Part shown: positions 47,130 to 60,551 of the stretch, piece after piece
Numbering within the stretch: the first letter of the stretch is position 1
Layout: each line of letters begins with the position of its first letter
From: Vandiemenella viatica
Lineage: Eukaryota; Arthropoda; Insecta; Orthoptera; Morabidae
Length of the DNA: 64,000 bases
Direction of reading: 5' to 3'
Assembly (NCBI GenBank): GCA_031002005.1
Contig: JARYHS010006964.1
Span: 1,550,001-1,614,000, forward strand
The notes under the pieces: generated by a model
What the model was told of the DNA's origin: nothing
Database searches by the model: none
Seen by the model: the letters and a program-made list of their open reading frames with translations, nothing else
Position numbers and translations under genes: made by a program

Positions 47130-47675
47130 CTTCTTTCTGGAATAATGCTGGCATCAATATGAAGCAGTAGTTTTGTAAAAATTTTAAATACTTCGTTGGA
47201 GTACATACATACATATAACGGAGCTGAAATAGCTGAGATATGGGTGAAAACATGCTTAGTTAGAGAGCTCCAAGATGAAGAAGTGTTTTCACAGAATGCA
47301 CAAGCAAGTTCAATTAATGATGGCTCTTTAAATTTAACTTTCTTGCTTTCTTGAAAATTGTGGGCATGTAACTTCGACAGATTTAAGAAAATCTGACCAC
47401 AGTCTTGACAAATGTGCAAAGGTGTATTTACATACAGGTGATGACTAAATACATGCCTGATTAGCAAGTCTCTAGTAGAAAAATATTGAAGACACGTAAC
47501 ACATGTATATTGTGATGACCTAACCAGTGACATGATGCTCTCATTAGATACACTCCTGTTGCTCACATCACATACCACCAAAAGGCTATGGCTAATTCAT
47601 AATTTCTGCAGCAATCTAACATCACGTTGTGTAAGGTAAAAACTTATTTTTGTTTGCTACATCTCAACTTTTGAT
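47130..47675 (-). CDS. C2H2 zinc-finger gene B, 5' coding exon
   Basis: Mirror of 12181-12726 with the same acceptor (GTTTTGCAG before 47675) and donor (GAAG|GTAAG at 47130/47129). The frame opens earlier than in A: ATG 47581 begins MVVCDVSNRSVSNESI before the shared MSLVRSS, because A has TTG for this ATG and a TAG eight codons in. The third finger is intact here (CAFCENTSSSWSSLTKHVFTH), whereas A has Arg for the second Cys. There are seven differences over the shared 135 residues, all changing the amino acid. It ends two bases into a codon, so it joins the 39300 exon in phase. The exon looks fine but its partner exon is broken. Confidence 0.72.
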
Positions 47676-47862
47676 CTGCAAAACAAAATACAGAAAACAG
47701 TTTCAGTTCCTCTACTTTAAAGCATGAATAAAATATTATGTAGGGTCTACACATATTCCAAGATAACATGTATGTTAAAAAAAAAATGAAAGAAGCATTG
47801 AAAATTTTATGTCAGTATGGATATTAGTAAACATATATTCCTCACAGAAAATTAGACAAAAC

Positions 47863-48786
47863 TAGGATTCGGATCTTTATGGCAAGTGATATTTTTTAAC
47901 TGCCTTCTTTTTGAGCTGTAATGCTAACTTAGATGTTGATTGAACATTTCTAATTGGATTAAAATGTATTTCATGTAGCATATAAAAGCATATTCAGGAC
48001 ATTTTCATTTATAGTCATATGATCAAATTTTGAGGATAAATCTGGTAATTTATAATAGTACTGAGAATTCACCATAACCTATAGGTGAGAAATAATTAAG
48101 AGAAATTTTCACAGAAATGTAAACATATTATACACAGGAGAAAAAAAAACTAACTGTCATTTAACTGGCCAGAATTCACAATTAAACCTATACATTATTG
48201 TCACTCTCTAAATATTAATATTCCTTTCCATCTGAATCTCATAAATGCAGTAGCGGTATGCCTGTCTCGAGAAGTGTAAGTCAATGTCTCACTGTCATCA
48301 ATATTTTTTAAAATAATCTTTGGTGGATCAGCTGGTACTGCCATGCCAAAAACAAAATTTCCTGAAAGTGCGCAGTGAATTTGGAGAGGAGTATTTAAGT
48401 ATACAGTTATTTTCTGTACGTTATGTGCAACAGAAGTGAATACAACAAGGTAACTTCATGTGTAGCGGCATTGTGATGCACAAGGCACAAGAACAAAGTA
48501 TCACAGCATTCAGCTGGACAAAGCAAACTGGGCCATTTTTTGATAAAAGTAAAAGTATAGTAATTTATTTTTTACAGGAAATAAAAACAATATTTGAAAA
48601 AATGAATTTCCATGAAAACAAATTATGTTGCCTATATAAAAGCGACACTATTAGATATAATAAATTATGTGTAATTGAGCTGTTTTGATGTATACTAAAT
48701 TTAACTGTTTGATCAAATTTTGTCATTTTAGGTCATATTTGCATGCATATTTGCCTACTTTTTTGGTCATAAAGATCCGAACCCTA
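47863..48786 (+). mobile_element. hAT-like element with BED/CGGBP1-type relic (right copy)
   Basis: Mirror of 11135-11999, ending in TAGGGTTCGG-type inverted repeats. The relic frame starts at 48343 (MPKTKFPESAQ) with the same early TGA as the left copy. The finger segment is shifted here, and 48458-48688 preserves the end (KTIFEKMNFHENKLCCLYK). Confidence 0.55.
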
Positions 48787-49627
48787 CTCACAACTGTAAA
48801 GTTCCCAGTAATATAAGGTATCAGAAGTAACAGATATACTACTCTTTGTTAGTGAGTGACTAGTGCATATAGGAGTCAATTGCAATTGGCCACTGAACAG
48901 TGGGCGGGGGAGCGGGTGGTGTCATTGAACTATATCGTGTTCTACTTACAGTAAGCTACAGCCAGTCTCCATCTAGCCTTTGGTGTGATTTGTTTAGTTC
49001 ACCAGTATCACAGACATTTGTCATTCAGTGCTCAAGCTAAAACAAGCTAATTCAAGTTATAGAATAACTTTAGGTATACATGCAGAATAGGTGTGATTAG
49101 AAGGCTGTGATTTTGCAGGGTACAGTTCCTACCTGCCGCCTTAAGACAGCGCCACCAGCGCACAAAGGAAAAGAAAGTTGTAGGAGCCCGCGCATTTGAA
49201 ATACAGATTCAAGACGCAACTAATAAACGTTCAATAAAATAACCACATTCCAAATTCCCATGTGGAACCATGTTTTATTCGTATCACAAGTGTACTTTAA
49301 TGATCTACGATGTATTTCAGTAAATTTAAAAAGCCATATATACCCAATCAAATTTTTGCACTAACGCCGTCCAGACGCAACTTATTCATGGTCAGTAAAA
49401 TCACGACGTTGTAATTACCAAGTGGAACCATGTTTAATGACATAAGATGAATTTTAGTAAATTCAAACAGCCAAATATACAGTCTCTAATTTTCGCCAAT
49501 ATTTTGCATATTCTGCATCTTCTCTGGCAATATTGGAATTGTCAGTATAAGATCTACCCTTTAATTTCGTACCTGTAACGCAGTTTCATTTAAAGATTTT
49601 CATTAGGTATACACGCGTTTTCCTTGA

Positions 49628-49850
49628 CGCCAAATTTTATTTATTTACTTGTGGCTTTACGCCTCGTTGACATCCAGGTGATTAGATGCGGGATTGTATT
49701 GGGGATAATGAATGGGAAGTAATTCGTCCATGTCCTTTTTGAAGGAAGCATTCCGCCACTCTCCTGGAGTAATTTGGGTAAACCATGTAGCTCCCCAATG
49801 CGAGGTCAGAGCGCTAACCACTCATTCACTACGCTCGGGTTCTTGAGAAA
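49628..49850 (-). mobile_element. tRNA-like-headed SINE (right copy)
   Basis: Reverse-complement counterpart of 10068-10282, with the AAAT-type tail at the left end and the D-arm-like head near 49815-49835. Confidence 0.55.
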
Positions 49851-49939
49851 AACCAGCAACATTTGTTAAAATTGTTAGATTCTGACAATTACAATTCTTA
49901 CAGTAGGTAATTAGCAGATGGCAGAAGTAGCTTGCTAGA

Positions 49940-50172
49940 ACTGAATGTGTTGGGTGAGAGGTAACGCCCTGGTTGAGCATTCGGGTGGACGCGCCTACAA
50001 ATCCCCGTCGGGTAATCAAGATTTTGGTTTTCTATGGTTTCCCCAAATCCCTCCACGCTATTTCTTGAATGATTCCTTTGAAAGGGCTATGGATGATTTT
50101 TTCCGTTGCTGTTCGTTGACAAAGCGTAAAGCTGTAAGATTCTTTTTTAAAAAAAAAAAAAAAAAAAAAAAA
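49940..50172 (+). mobile_element. SINE with poly(A) tail (right copy)
   Basis: Counterpart of 9732-9970. The body has 'tggtttccccaaatccctcc' and ends in a 24-base A run (50149-50172). Confidence 0.55.
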
Positions 50173-51257
50173 TAGAAACGAAAAAAGGTATAAATTGAAA
50201 TGGATGCTTGGGACAACTATATATTTTTTTCTCCGTGTCTACAATTACATGGTGTTCGCCTTTTTCGATATTATGACTGCAATTTGCTTTTTGTGATGGA
50301 TGTGTTGGCTCTGAAAAGAGCCGTGTGGCAGTACATCATAGCAGTGGTAGGTGAATTAGTTGTTGACCGGTGGGTATTGAATCGAAACCAGTTATCATCA
50401 GAGTAAACAGATAGATGCTAGCGGAGGTATAATTAATTCGGCAACATTGGGTGTAATTCCCAAACACAAGATAAGAACACTGTGAAGCGGTCCTTCATTT
50501 CAAAATGGTTTTTCCAAAGAAACTCGTTGAGGTGGCTACTAAAAAGACGCCTAGATGTTCCATGTTGCACCTTAAACTTACTTTTTGCGAGACGTGGTGA
50601 TGTGACATCATCTATTCTAGCATCTGCTGATGGATATGTCTCAAAAACGATTATTGAAATGGTTTTTAAAAAAATGTAGTTCCATTATGGTGATAATCAT
50701 TCACACAAGCGAATATTAAATATTTAATTATCATGCAATAACATCATATAATTCTTATAGGTGTGTTAAGTAACTAGAAAAATACAGTATGAAGTAAGCA
50801 GTATATAATTTTACAAATATTCCGTCAAAACAACTGTTTTGGTGTTATGCATTTTTTTTTCCTGTTGTGTTGGTTTGCTGTTGTTCCTGACCGTCACGTT
50901 TACATAGTTAGACCTAACCCCTCCCCCCCCCCCCCTACACAGTTCTGTTTAAAATACATCGCATGTCATTAAATTACACTTGTGACACGAATAAAACATG
51001 GTTCCACTTGAAAATATAAAAGGTGGTGATTTTATTGACCGTGTATGAGTTGCGTCTACATGGCGCTAGTGCAGAATAAGTGCGAAAATTAGACTTGGTG
51101 TATATGGCTTTTTAAATTTGCTGAAATACATCCTATTGTATCTTGTGCAACAGAAATTACTATGGTAGACTCAGCTACCAAAGTTGTAATCATATGTACA
51201 TATAGGTCGCCAAACTCAGATATTTCCATATTGTTCTCATAATTAAGGTTGATCTTA

Positions 51258-52229
51258 CTTGGGAACCATCAGACCTGTTCAGAACGGAATCTTATCCCCC
51301 GAGTATATGTTGAAGGGTATTTACTCCAAATGTCTGTGTTATAATTATGTCTTCAAAATGAACCCTGGGTATCCAGAAATTAACACAGAAACATATGTAA
51401 ATATCATTTAAATACTATAATTTAAGTAAATTGTTTAAAACTTTTAGCGTGGTGTATGCGGTAAGGTGCTAATTTCCCATTTTGCGAACCCGGGTTCAAA
51501 TCCCCATATTGCCAAATATTTTTATTTCTTTTTTTATATACAGTAATCATTGAGCATTGATTTTGTTTCATTTAAAATTTATTTACGAATTTTTATTATA
51601 CGAAAAAACAGACATTATGTTAGTTTCTAACCTTTACATGCAACCACCACCGTACGGAAATAAGTATAATTGTGGTTAGGGGGAAGAACCCCGACTTTCT
51701 GGCTGTAATATATTCACTTTACGATTTTAATTGTAGAGATACAAGTAGAGAAACGATGAACATGAAATATACCTGTTTCATTAAAAAAAAAACACACATA
51801 AACAATAAACAATGAAATAATGATTTTCTAAAAAAAAAAGTTCGGGACTGTATATTCTGTAATATTTGGTTTTAATGGTTATTTTGCATAATGAAAATTC
51901 TTAAATGAATTTTAAATGAAATAAAATCAATGCTCAATGATAACTGCATATAAAAAAAGAAATAAAAATATTTGCCAGTTTGGGAATTTGAACCCGGGTT
52001 CGCAAAATGGAAAGATAACACATTTCCGCATACACCACACTGAAAGTATTAAACACTATACTAAAATTATAGTATTTAAACGATATTCTCTTATGTTTCC
52101 GCGTTAATTTCTCGATACCTAGGGCTCATTTTGAAGAAATAATTGTAACACAGACATATGGACTAATTACCCTTCAACATATACTCAGGGGATCGAAATC
52201 CGTTCTGAACAGGTCCGATGGTCTCCAAA
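51258..52229. mobile_element. Foldback MITE with tRNA-like arms (right arm only)
   Basis: A 972-bp insertion with two inverted arms of about 450 bp starting CTTGGGAACCATC and TTTGGAGACCATC. It is flanked by 3-bp TTA (51255-51257 and 52230-52232), as in PIF/Harbinger-type MITEs. Each arm contains a tRNA-like head: 'gtggtgtatgcgg' followed 28 bases on by 'cgaacccgggttcaaat', a match to a Pol III B box. It is non-coding. The left-arm site (8458-8460) is empty. Superfamily is inferred from target size only. Confidence 0.85.
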
Positions 52230-53006
52230 TTAGATAAAGTGTATGCTAGGAAAACTAAAATCTTAATTTGTGGTGATATAAACATAAATACTAAAATCAA
52301 AGATAAGAGTACAATAGATTTGTTAAATATTCTGTATTCATATGGTATTTCTTCCCTGGTAGAAGATGCGACTAGACTTACACCTAATTGTGAATCCACT
52401 ATTGATCATGTCCTAACAAACCTGGATGTAAATTATTGTGATGTAACTGTAGAAAACTTAGGTCTATCTGACCACCATTGTCAAATTATAAATTTAAATC
52501 TAGTAGTTCACGAACAACTCAAGCAAATATGTACATCCATAGATTTCCAAAAGCCAAGGTTTATGAATTTTTAGATGACCTATTAGGTGAGCCAAGGGAA
52601 GGGATTTACACTAAACCAAATGTAATTGAAAAATTCAAAAGATTTGTTACTTTTTTAAATTAAATTTTGAAGAAAAGTTCCCCAAAGTACTCTCGACCTC
52701 TGACCAAAGCAAAAACAAGTGGATTACAAATGGGATAAAAATTTCATCCCAAAATCTCAGGAAAATGTATATGAAAAATAATGAACACACCAGCCAATCT
52801 AGTAATGTAGTAAGAAGGGAAACAGGGAAAACAAAAAAAAAACCTAAACTCCTGCCCAATAAAAATCTGTGGCACTACGCCAGATAAAGATCCAACAGAT
52901 ATAGCAAACTATGTAAAAAAATTACTTCTCTAGAATAGCTGCAAAACCACAGATTAAATTTTCAAATAATCAAAAATATCAAAATTGTTATATATCAGTA
53001 AATTCT

Positions 53007-53569
53007 ATGGTCTTAAACCCAGTAACAGAGGAAGATGTGAAAAAATCAGTCCTCAGACTAAAAAATAAAAAATCAGCAGGATTGGATGAGGTGCCCATGT
53101 TTCTAATAAAGCAATGTATACATGTCCTCCGAACCCCATTAGCGCACATAATAAATGAGTATTTCACAACTGGTGTATTTCCTGACTACCTAAAAACTGC
53201 AAAGGTCCTACCTATTTTACAAAATTGGAGTAATGAACATGTAGAAAATTACCGCCCAATTTCTATACTGTCGTCTTTCTCCAAAAGTTTTGAATCACTT
53301 ATGAAAGATAGGTTAACCAGCTTCCTGAGCAAATATAATATCCTTAGCAAATCTCAGTTTTGTGTTCAGGCAGGAAAAGGAACAACGTCAGCAATAGCAC
53401 AGTTCAAAAAAAAAATGTATTTGAAGCTCTTGACAGAGGTGATCATGGAGCAATTCTATTCCTAGACTTTTCAAAAGCCTTTGATACCGTCGACCACAAC
53501 TTCCTCCTGCAAAAACTAGAAGCAATAGGTATAAGGAGTAGTGCAAAATCTGGATCCAGTCATATCTAA
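53007..53569 (+). pseudogene. LINE 2 reverse-transcriptase part (right copy)
   Basis: Frame 53007-53465 has KKSAGLDEVPMFLIKQC, then NYRPISILSSFSKSFESLM and KSQFCVQAGKGTTSA. After an A-run frameshift near 53405 the frame at 53360-53569 carries FLDFSKAFDTVDHNFLLQKL. It continues to VPQGSIQGPKLF near 53670 and FADDSN at 53755. Left-copy differences include FGVQ for FCVQ. Confidence 0.8.
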
Positions 53570-54699
53570 CCAACAGAATACAAAAAGTTGAAATCTCTGC
53601 AATCCCGGAAAACTCAAATATTTTATGTAGGTTCCTGTCTGAACCAAGATCTGTAAATATAGGCGTCCCACAAGGAAGTATTCAAGGTCCCAAATTATTT
53701 CTAGTTTATGTAAAAGATTTTATATCCAGTGTCAGTAATGGGGATACAATTTTATTTGCAGATGACAGTAACGTCATCATCAGTGATCCCTCAGTCAATG
53801 AACTCCACGCTAAAGGAAACGCAGGTTTTAATGAAGTCTTAAACTGGTCCCAAAATAATAAATTCACCCTCAATATAAATTAGACACGCAGCATCAAATT
53901 CAGTTCAGTTAGAAGTGTTAAACAGATAGACTTAAAACTGAACAATGAACATATTGTGTGTGTGTTGCAACTACAAAGTTTCTGGGAATGACAATTGATC
54001 ACGAGTTAAAGTGGAATGAACTAGAACAAATTTTGGGAAAGGAAATATCCATAACCTATTTCGAACTTAGAATTTTAGCTCCTGAATACAATGATGATTG
54101 CCTCAAAATAATATACTTTGCAAACATTCATTCAATAATATCCTATGGAATCATTTTTTGGCTTCAAACAAAAAAAAAATGTAAACACCATTTACCAATT
54201 GCAAAAATGGTCTGTCAGGATACTGGCAAAAACTTCGAAAACCCATATTAATGACATATTTAGAAAATTAGGCATCCTGACTGTTCCATCCTGTTATATC
54301 TTCAATTCTGTAATGTATATAAAAATAACTTACAAGACTTCACCACAAACAGTTCTGTCCATACGTAATCCACAAGATCAAGAAATAATCTACACATAGG
54401 AAGGAAATTAAAAAGTAAAAGTCTAAATTGCTTTTTCCGCAAGGGAGTGAAATTGTATAACAAACTGCCAGTAGATATTAAGGGAGAAAAAACCCCAAAC
54501 TTTTTAAGAAAAGGCTAAAAATGTATCTAGTAGGAAATGCTTATTACTCCATAGAAGACTATTTAAAGTAGTTAAATTATATAAAACAGCTGTGTCTATT
54601 AAACAAGTAATTACAGATAAATTGTACTAAATGATATGTATATAACTATATGCCATACATTTATAGTTGAATATCCAAATTGTACACATCTTATCTTAT

Positions 54700-55458
54700 G
54701 TCTGATACACAGTATCTTATGTCTGATATTGGCTCTGGCATGGGCTTGGTACCTGTAGATACTATTGATAGGTAGGGTTATACTACACTTCAATAGTAGA
54801 GGGAAGGGTGTTCTTTCCGATCTCATGGCAAAACAATTAATTGGGGCCACAAATTCAAATGAAAAGATTCCTGTTAATGGTGTTAGGGCAGCTCCTTTTT
54901 TTTATTAGGATCATGGATTAGGCAGAGAGTTTAAAAAGAAATTAGTTTAAGCAATAATGAGTTATCAGATAACAAAATTAAAAATTGTATAGGGATTAAT
55001 TTATTACATCAGAATATCAGAGGGTTAACAAACAAAGTGGATGATTTGGCAGTCCACATAAATGAATTAAATGATATCAATAGAATTGATGTTTTATGCT
55101 TGTCTGAAAACCACATAACTACAGGAATAGGTATGTCAATTGTAACTGACTTTAATTTAGCTTCTCATTATTGTAGAACAAACTTAGAGAAAGGAGGAAT
55201 TGTCACTTATGTTAGAAATGGTTATAGTTTTGAGGATATAAGAATTAGCAAGTATTATGTTGATCATCATTTTAAAGCTTGTGTTACATGGCTAGATTTC
55301 AATAATGAAATTTTCATAATAGTAACAGTATACAGAGCACCATCGGGAAACTTTTCTATTTTTATGAACCAGTTTGATCTCTTATTAACAATTTTAAGCA
55401 GAAAAAGTGCTCAAGGTATGGATGAAAAATAAATTTAGTTTAGTAGCATTGTATTAAA
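54700..55458 (+). pseudogene. LINE 1 5' part with endonuclease (right copy, truncated by gap)
   Basis: Mirror of 5293-6060. It includes a leader with GLVPVDTIDR-like text, then LLHQNIRGLTNKVDDLAVH and frame 55037-55432 with DVLCLSENHITTGIG, KGGIVTYVRNG and FIIVTVYRAPSG. It reaches a stop at 55432 and the contig ends at 55458. The rest of LINE 1 should lie in the gap. Confidence 0.75.
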
Positions 55459-56458
55459 NNNNNNNNNNNNNNNNNNNNNNNNNNNNNNNNNNNNNNNNNN
55501 NNNNNNNNNNNNNNNNNNNNNNNNNNNNNNNNNNNNNNNNNNNNNNNNNNNNNNNNNNNNNNNNNNNNNNNNNNNNNNNNNNNNNNNNNNNNNNNNNNNN
55601 NNNNNNNNNNNNNNNNNNNNNNNNNNNNNNNNNNNNNNNNNNNNNNNNNNNNNNNNNNNNNNNNNNNNNNNNNNNNNNNNNNNNNNNNNNNNNNNNNNNN
55701 NNNNNNNNNNNNNNNNNNNNNNNNNNNNNNNNNNNNNNNNNNNNNNNNNNNNNNNNNNNNNNNNNNNNNNNNNNNNNNNNNNNNNNNNNNNNNNNNNNNN
55801 NNNNNNNNNNNNNNNNNNNNNNNNNNNNNNNNNNNNNNNNNNNNNNNNNNNNNNNNNNNNNNNNNNNNNNNNNNNNNNNNNNNNNNNNNNNNNNNNNNNN
55901 NNNNNNNNNNNNNNNNNNNNNNNNNNNNNNNNNNNNNNNNNNNNNNNNNNNNNNNNNNNNNNNNNNNNNNNNNNNNNNNNNNNNNNNNNNNNNNNNNNNN
56001 NNNNNNNNNNNNNNNNNNNNNNNNNNNNNNNNNNNNNNNNNNNNNNNNNNNNNNNNNNNNNNNNNNNNNNNNNNNNNNNNNNNNNNNNNNNNNNNNNNNN
56101 NNNNNNNNNNNNNNNNNNNNNNNNNNNNNNNNNNNNNNNNNNNNNNNNNNNNNNNNNNNNNNNNNNNNNNNNNNNNNNNNNNNNNNNNNNNNNNNNNNNN
56201 NNNNNNNNNNNNNNNNNNNNNNNNNNNNNNNNNNNNNNNNNNNNNNNNNNNNNNNNNNNNNNNNNNNNNNNNNNNNNNNNNNNNNNNNNNNNNNNNNNNN
56301 NNNNNNNNNNNNNNNNNNNNNNNNNNNNNNNNNNNNNNNNNNNNNNNNNNNNNNNNNNNNNNNNNNNNNNNNNNNNNNNNNNNNNNNNNNNNNNNNNNNN
56401 NNNNNNNNNNNNNNNNNNNNNNNNNNNNNNNNNNNNNNNNNNNNNNNNNNNNNNNNNN
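55459..56458. other. Assembly gap, exactly 1000 N
   Basis: Second placeholder gap. The left side ends inside LINE 1. The right side begins in unrelated sequence that leads into block C, so the join is set by scaffolding alone. Confidence 0.98.
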
Positions 56459-57240
56459 CTGAATAGAGGAAACATAATGCCTGATTAAAACACTTATTTG
56501 TAAGATTTGTTTTAAGTCAGTATAATGGGAAATTTGAGTGCCTGCACTTCTAAGGTAAAAAAAAAAAAAAATGCTATAAAGCTTGATATGAATGGCTGAA
56601 AGAAACCTTAGAAGAATATATAATATCAGAATCTCTTGTTGATTCTAGCTTTTACTCTCATTTGGCATTGTTAACTTAAGATATGACTTTCCTATTTAAC
56701 AAGCTGGCTTATGACAGTATCTTCTTGACAGTCAGTGTCTTAATGGAATATGCCGCTACCAGTACGAAATATACAAGGTTTGTAATGTTATGTTGTGGGC
56801 CTGGCATAGTGAAGGGTCAGCATGTAATGGAATGTTTTGTCTCCTATTTCTGCTTTTGGTGTTGATGACAACTTCCAGAAATAATTTTTTCGTCAATTGC
56901 TATATCACTTAGTAAAGTGTGTTGGATTGTGATATATTGGCTCCAACTAGTTAATGAAACAACAACTTTACCATGGATTGGGTTTCGTCACAGTGACATG
57001 TGGTACCTACATGCACTGTAAAGTATCCAGAGTTTTTAGGCTGGAGGTTCGAACCCCTATCCTGCCATCCATATTCCCATTTTGTAATGGATTCCCAAAA
57101 TCACTCCAGGTGTGAGGTTTCTTTCGGTTGCTTTCCCTCAGTCCTTTGTCTCTCTAATGACGCTGACGATGTATAAAGCCATCATCAAGCAAGACTAATG
57201 GCTTCCGGAAGTCTGTAGACCTTCTTTCAGCTTGATCCAG
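56459..57240. other. Mostly unassigned, with a SINE-like stretch
   Basis: No gene seen. About 57010-57230 contains 'aggttcgaacccc' (57045-57057), a good Pol III B-box match, followed by 'cccaaaatcactccagg', a body shared by many insect SINEs. The A-box region is not clear and no A tail is visible, so this is a probable but decayed SINE. Confidence 0.45.
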
Positions 57241-58989
57241 GCAATGTTTCATCGCATTCTATTTTTTGTCCAGGCCCACATTTTATCTCTTCTTGATGTT
57301 CATTAGAAGCTTTCACTCTGAGCGTGGTAGTGTTTCTAACATCTTCACACTTGTGACCATAGGGAGAATTTACGACGATGTTTCCACCATTGCCGCTGAA
57401 GAATGTCTTAGGAATCGTCTATGGAGCACAGGATCAAATTTCCTAGTGTGATTTAGTTTATGTTACACAGGGCATGCCACTTTGTAGTACAATACGAAAG
57501 CAGAAATGTGGCGGTCACTGAGGTTGGCGACCCGGCTTGGTCCGGCACTTCATTTCTTCTTGCAGATACTCTCGTCTTGACAAAGCGGTTGCAGTGTTTG
57601 GTAGTAAGAATGTTATCTATAGTCACGCCGAGCTATTTTTGTTTTTTCGTTCTATTTTAAATCACGCTCAACGTTCATTCAGTGCATTTATTTCGCAGAT
57701 AAAATGAGCAGATTTGAGTTTTTGTAAGGGTTAGGTTGAGATTAGATAAAAACATCGAGATTGTGTTGCAGTATTATATAGGACAACCGACAATTAAAGC
57801 TGCATCTAATATCTGAGGTGATAGGCGTATAGAGGAGATTGGAAAAATAGATTTAATGTCAAGAAATATATACCAGAAAGCTGGGTGCACAAATATACGT
57901 TGAATTCGTTAAATGCACAGCTAATAATAATTTGAAAAATAATTTCTCAGTAATGTTTATAACGAGACTCCCATCAATTTTGAGCTCCAATTTTTTACAG
58001 TGGTGGAGGCGTGGGTCCACTACTTATGGGCGCCGGGAGGGAGGTGCAAGGGGGTGCACTTGCACCCTCCTGCTTTGAAAGAAAACACACAGAAAAATAT
58101 TAAGAAACAAAAATTTTATTATTAATTTCCTTTTTCGAATAATAACTTAAGGCGAGTAGGTTGTTGTCCACATTTGTTCAACACCTTGTCAATAAATTCA
58201 GCATCCTTAGTTAATAAATGTTATATATAATGTACATTAAAAAAAAACAGCTGCACCTACCTTAAAGTAATCATGCCGGCGCCCATGCCACCACTGCATT
58301 TCGGAAAGGAAAAACTGTTGAATAGGGTGTTTGGAAGCCAGTGGGTCAGCGCCAAAACACGCGAAATCGTTTGCATCGGCGGGAATTAGGAAACAAATGT
58401 TAATAAAAAATTGTTGGAACATCCATACTATTCAGGAGAGTTTGCTTTCGCTAACTGTGTCCTATTTCTAAGGTGAAAGAAATTTATTTCGAATCGAATG
58501 AAGTGACAGAATACTTAGATGGTAATATTGCAGACAAACCAGAATTGCACTCTAGGGATGAAATCCATTCATTGGATAAATGTTGCTATAATACTTTGAA
58601 TAATAGGGGAATTACCTAGATAAATAATGTTTATTTATTTTAAAAAAATATTTCAATGCTAAGCCAGAACTTTCCATCTGGATTTCGAAGGCATTAGTGG
58701 TTGAAATGTCTAACTTTTGAATAAAAATTAGGATTGGTGATGTTACTTTTTTATATGAATTTATTTTTTACTTTGCAACAAGTGAAAACATTTTCTGCTT
58801 CTTGCGCCGTCTCCTTAGAGAAGTTTGGTGATCATCTTGGAATAGTTCTCCGTGTTGTCTGTGGCTCTTATTAAGCGGCAGTACCATACCTTTTGAACCA
58901 CTGACAGAGGCTCTCCGATTAGCGAACTATTTCTGGCCCTAGTACGCTTTTTCCTGTGATTTGCTTCCTATGATAAACCACGTAAGTCT

Positions 58990-59750
58990 TTTCTTATCAT
59001 TTCAATACAATATGATCAAATTTCGTTGCTATCCTGAGTTTTTCGATTGTTATGAGTTCTCTCTTTTTCGCAGCGTAGTGAAGTACTTGTTCGCTCATTA
59101 CATGATTTGTTGGTCGTAATTTTTACATTAATGTGGAGCCACATTTCGAAATCCTCTACCCGATTAATGGCGGAGGCTTCAGAGTCTAGGCTACACCTCC
59201 CTGCAGTATTGCCGACCACACATTACGGTACATTTCGCAATTCTCTAGCGAGTGCCACTTGGAAGCTATTTCTAGATGTTGCCTTAGCTAGTTAATCGTC
59301 ATTTCTTCTGCAGCCGCCCTAGTTTTGTTCGACTGACATCCAAGGATATAATAATTGGCCATTATTTTAATTTTATACACACATAAGTTGTTTACCTCGT
59401 TGGTTTTTGAAGACTGATGCCAATTTAATATTTTTTCCGATGTTATTTGTTTCTGGAAGAAACTAAAGATCTTCTGACTTGTACACGAAGATCATAGTGT
59501 CGCAAGCATAGTGAATGCTGTCTAACTGTATACTGTTTGTCTTGATAGGTATCCTGAGAAATGGCTTCAGAATAAAAGTTTCAGTGTATCGGAGACAGTT
59601 TATGTACCTGTCAACCTGTTAGTATGTTGGTTTCTTCAAGTGGTTGCGAACTATGATCAGTGCCAATTGATTCTACTAAGCATTCTTATACATTTTGATG
59701 TCTTTAATGTCCAGAATTAAACATTTCAATCAACTAAGGCAGCTTCAATG
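58990..59750 (-). pseudogene. RTE-like LINE relic (block C copy)
   Basis: Minus-strand text includes TETFILKPFLRIPIKTN, then IHYACDTMIFVYKSEDL. YACDT occupies the YADDT position, where the left arm has YNVD. The same relic sits before the finger exon in all three blocks. Dead. Confidence 0.55.
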
Positions 59751-60551
59751 ATTAATATATTGATAACTGAGAACACATTGCATTAAACATCAAGTCATTT
59801 CCGAAATAAGGTCTGGGTATAGTATAAGGCATCTCAATATTCCTTTTTGTTGTTAATTTTGATTATTTCTTTATTTTCACTTTATAATTACTTCTATCGA
59901 ATATCTAAATTACTGAAAAACTAGTTACCGATTATTACCATTTGTTGGAAATTTGAGCCCTTTTTTAAGGAAAGAAATAAGTACCATATTGTTCTATTAA
60001 CGTAATACATGTGGAAAATTAACTCAAGTTTCATATTTGTAATATGGTGTTCAGTGTTGCATTTAATAATCAATCAGTCTCTATGTAACCACATGAATTA
60101 TACTTTAGATAAACGTTATTAGTTTTTCAGAAATTAAATTCTTGATTTTAAGTTTCATTAGAAAGAAAGAAAAAATCATACTAGAATTTATTTTATTTGT
60201 GTTTCTAATGTTTAATACCAGCTATATTTCAGTTTATCAGAATCTTAAGAGTATAATTTTTAATGTTGAGGCATTTACAACATTTTCTCTGTAATGTAGC
60301 TCTTTTCAGTATAAATTACACATTTGATCAGTCATTATGGGGTTTTTTATTTTATGAATATTAACCTGGCTTATTTTTGGAGCAGAGTGCAGTTACAAAA
60401 AATATATAAACACTTATAACAATAAAATTAAAATAATTTATGTGTACTAGTTAAAAAAAATGAAAATCAACCCAAAGAGTTATGTATTACAGTTTTCTCT
60501 AGTATAATAAGTTGTCATCATATAGTAACATAGAATTTTTCCCATTTCTAG

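Larger units (their letters stand above)
49215..51134. mobile_element. Foldback-like element with tandem-unit arms (right copy)
   Basis: Mirror of 8582-10722. The outer arm (about 50945-51134) has one unit where the left copy has two, and the inner arm (49215-49470) has lost about 25 bases of one unit. It contains the SINE copies at 49628-49850 (-) and 49940-50172 (+, with 24 A). A C run at 50920-50935 differs from the left GGGGG run. Confidence 0.55.
51135..54630 (+). mobile_element. LINE 2, 5'-truncated (right copy), split by a MITE
   Basis: Mirror of 6070-8590. The order is endonuclease distal part (51145-51257, then 52230-52574), linker, reverse transcriptase (53007-53880) with YRPISIL, FLDFSKAFDTVDH and the FADD box at 53755-53766, C-terminal domain (53958-54500) and 3' UTR. 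The frame is broken near 53405 by a longer A run. A foldback MITE (51258-52229) interrupts the endonuclease. Confidence 0.8.

Noticed and set aside
51470..51515. A possible functional tRNA gene (good B box 'gggttcaaatcc').
   Set aside because: The cloverleaf does not close, the acceptor stem is absent, and the stretch is repeated in the opposite MITE arm.
55435..56475. A long frame across the second N run.
   Set aside because: Artefact of unknown bases, with only a few real residues at either end.
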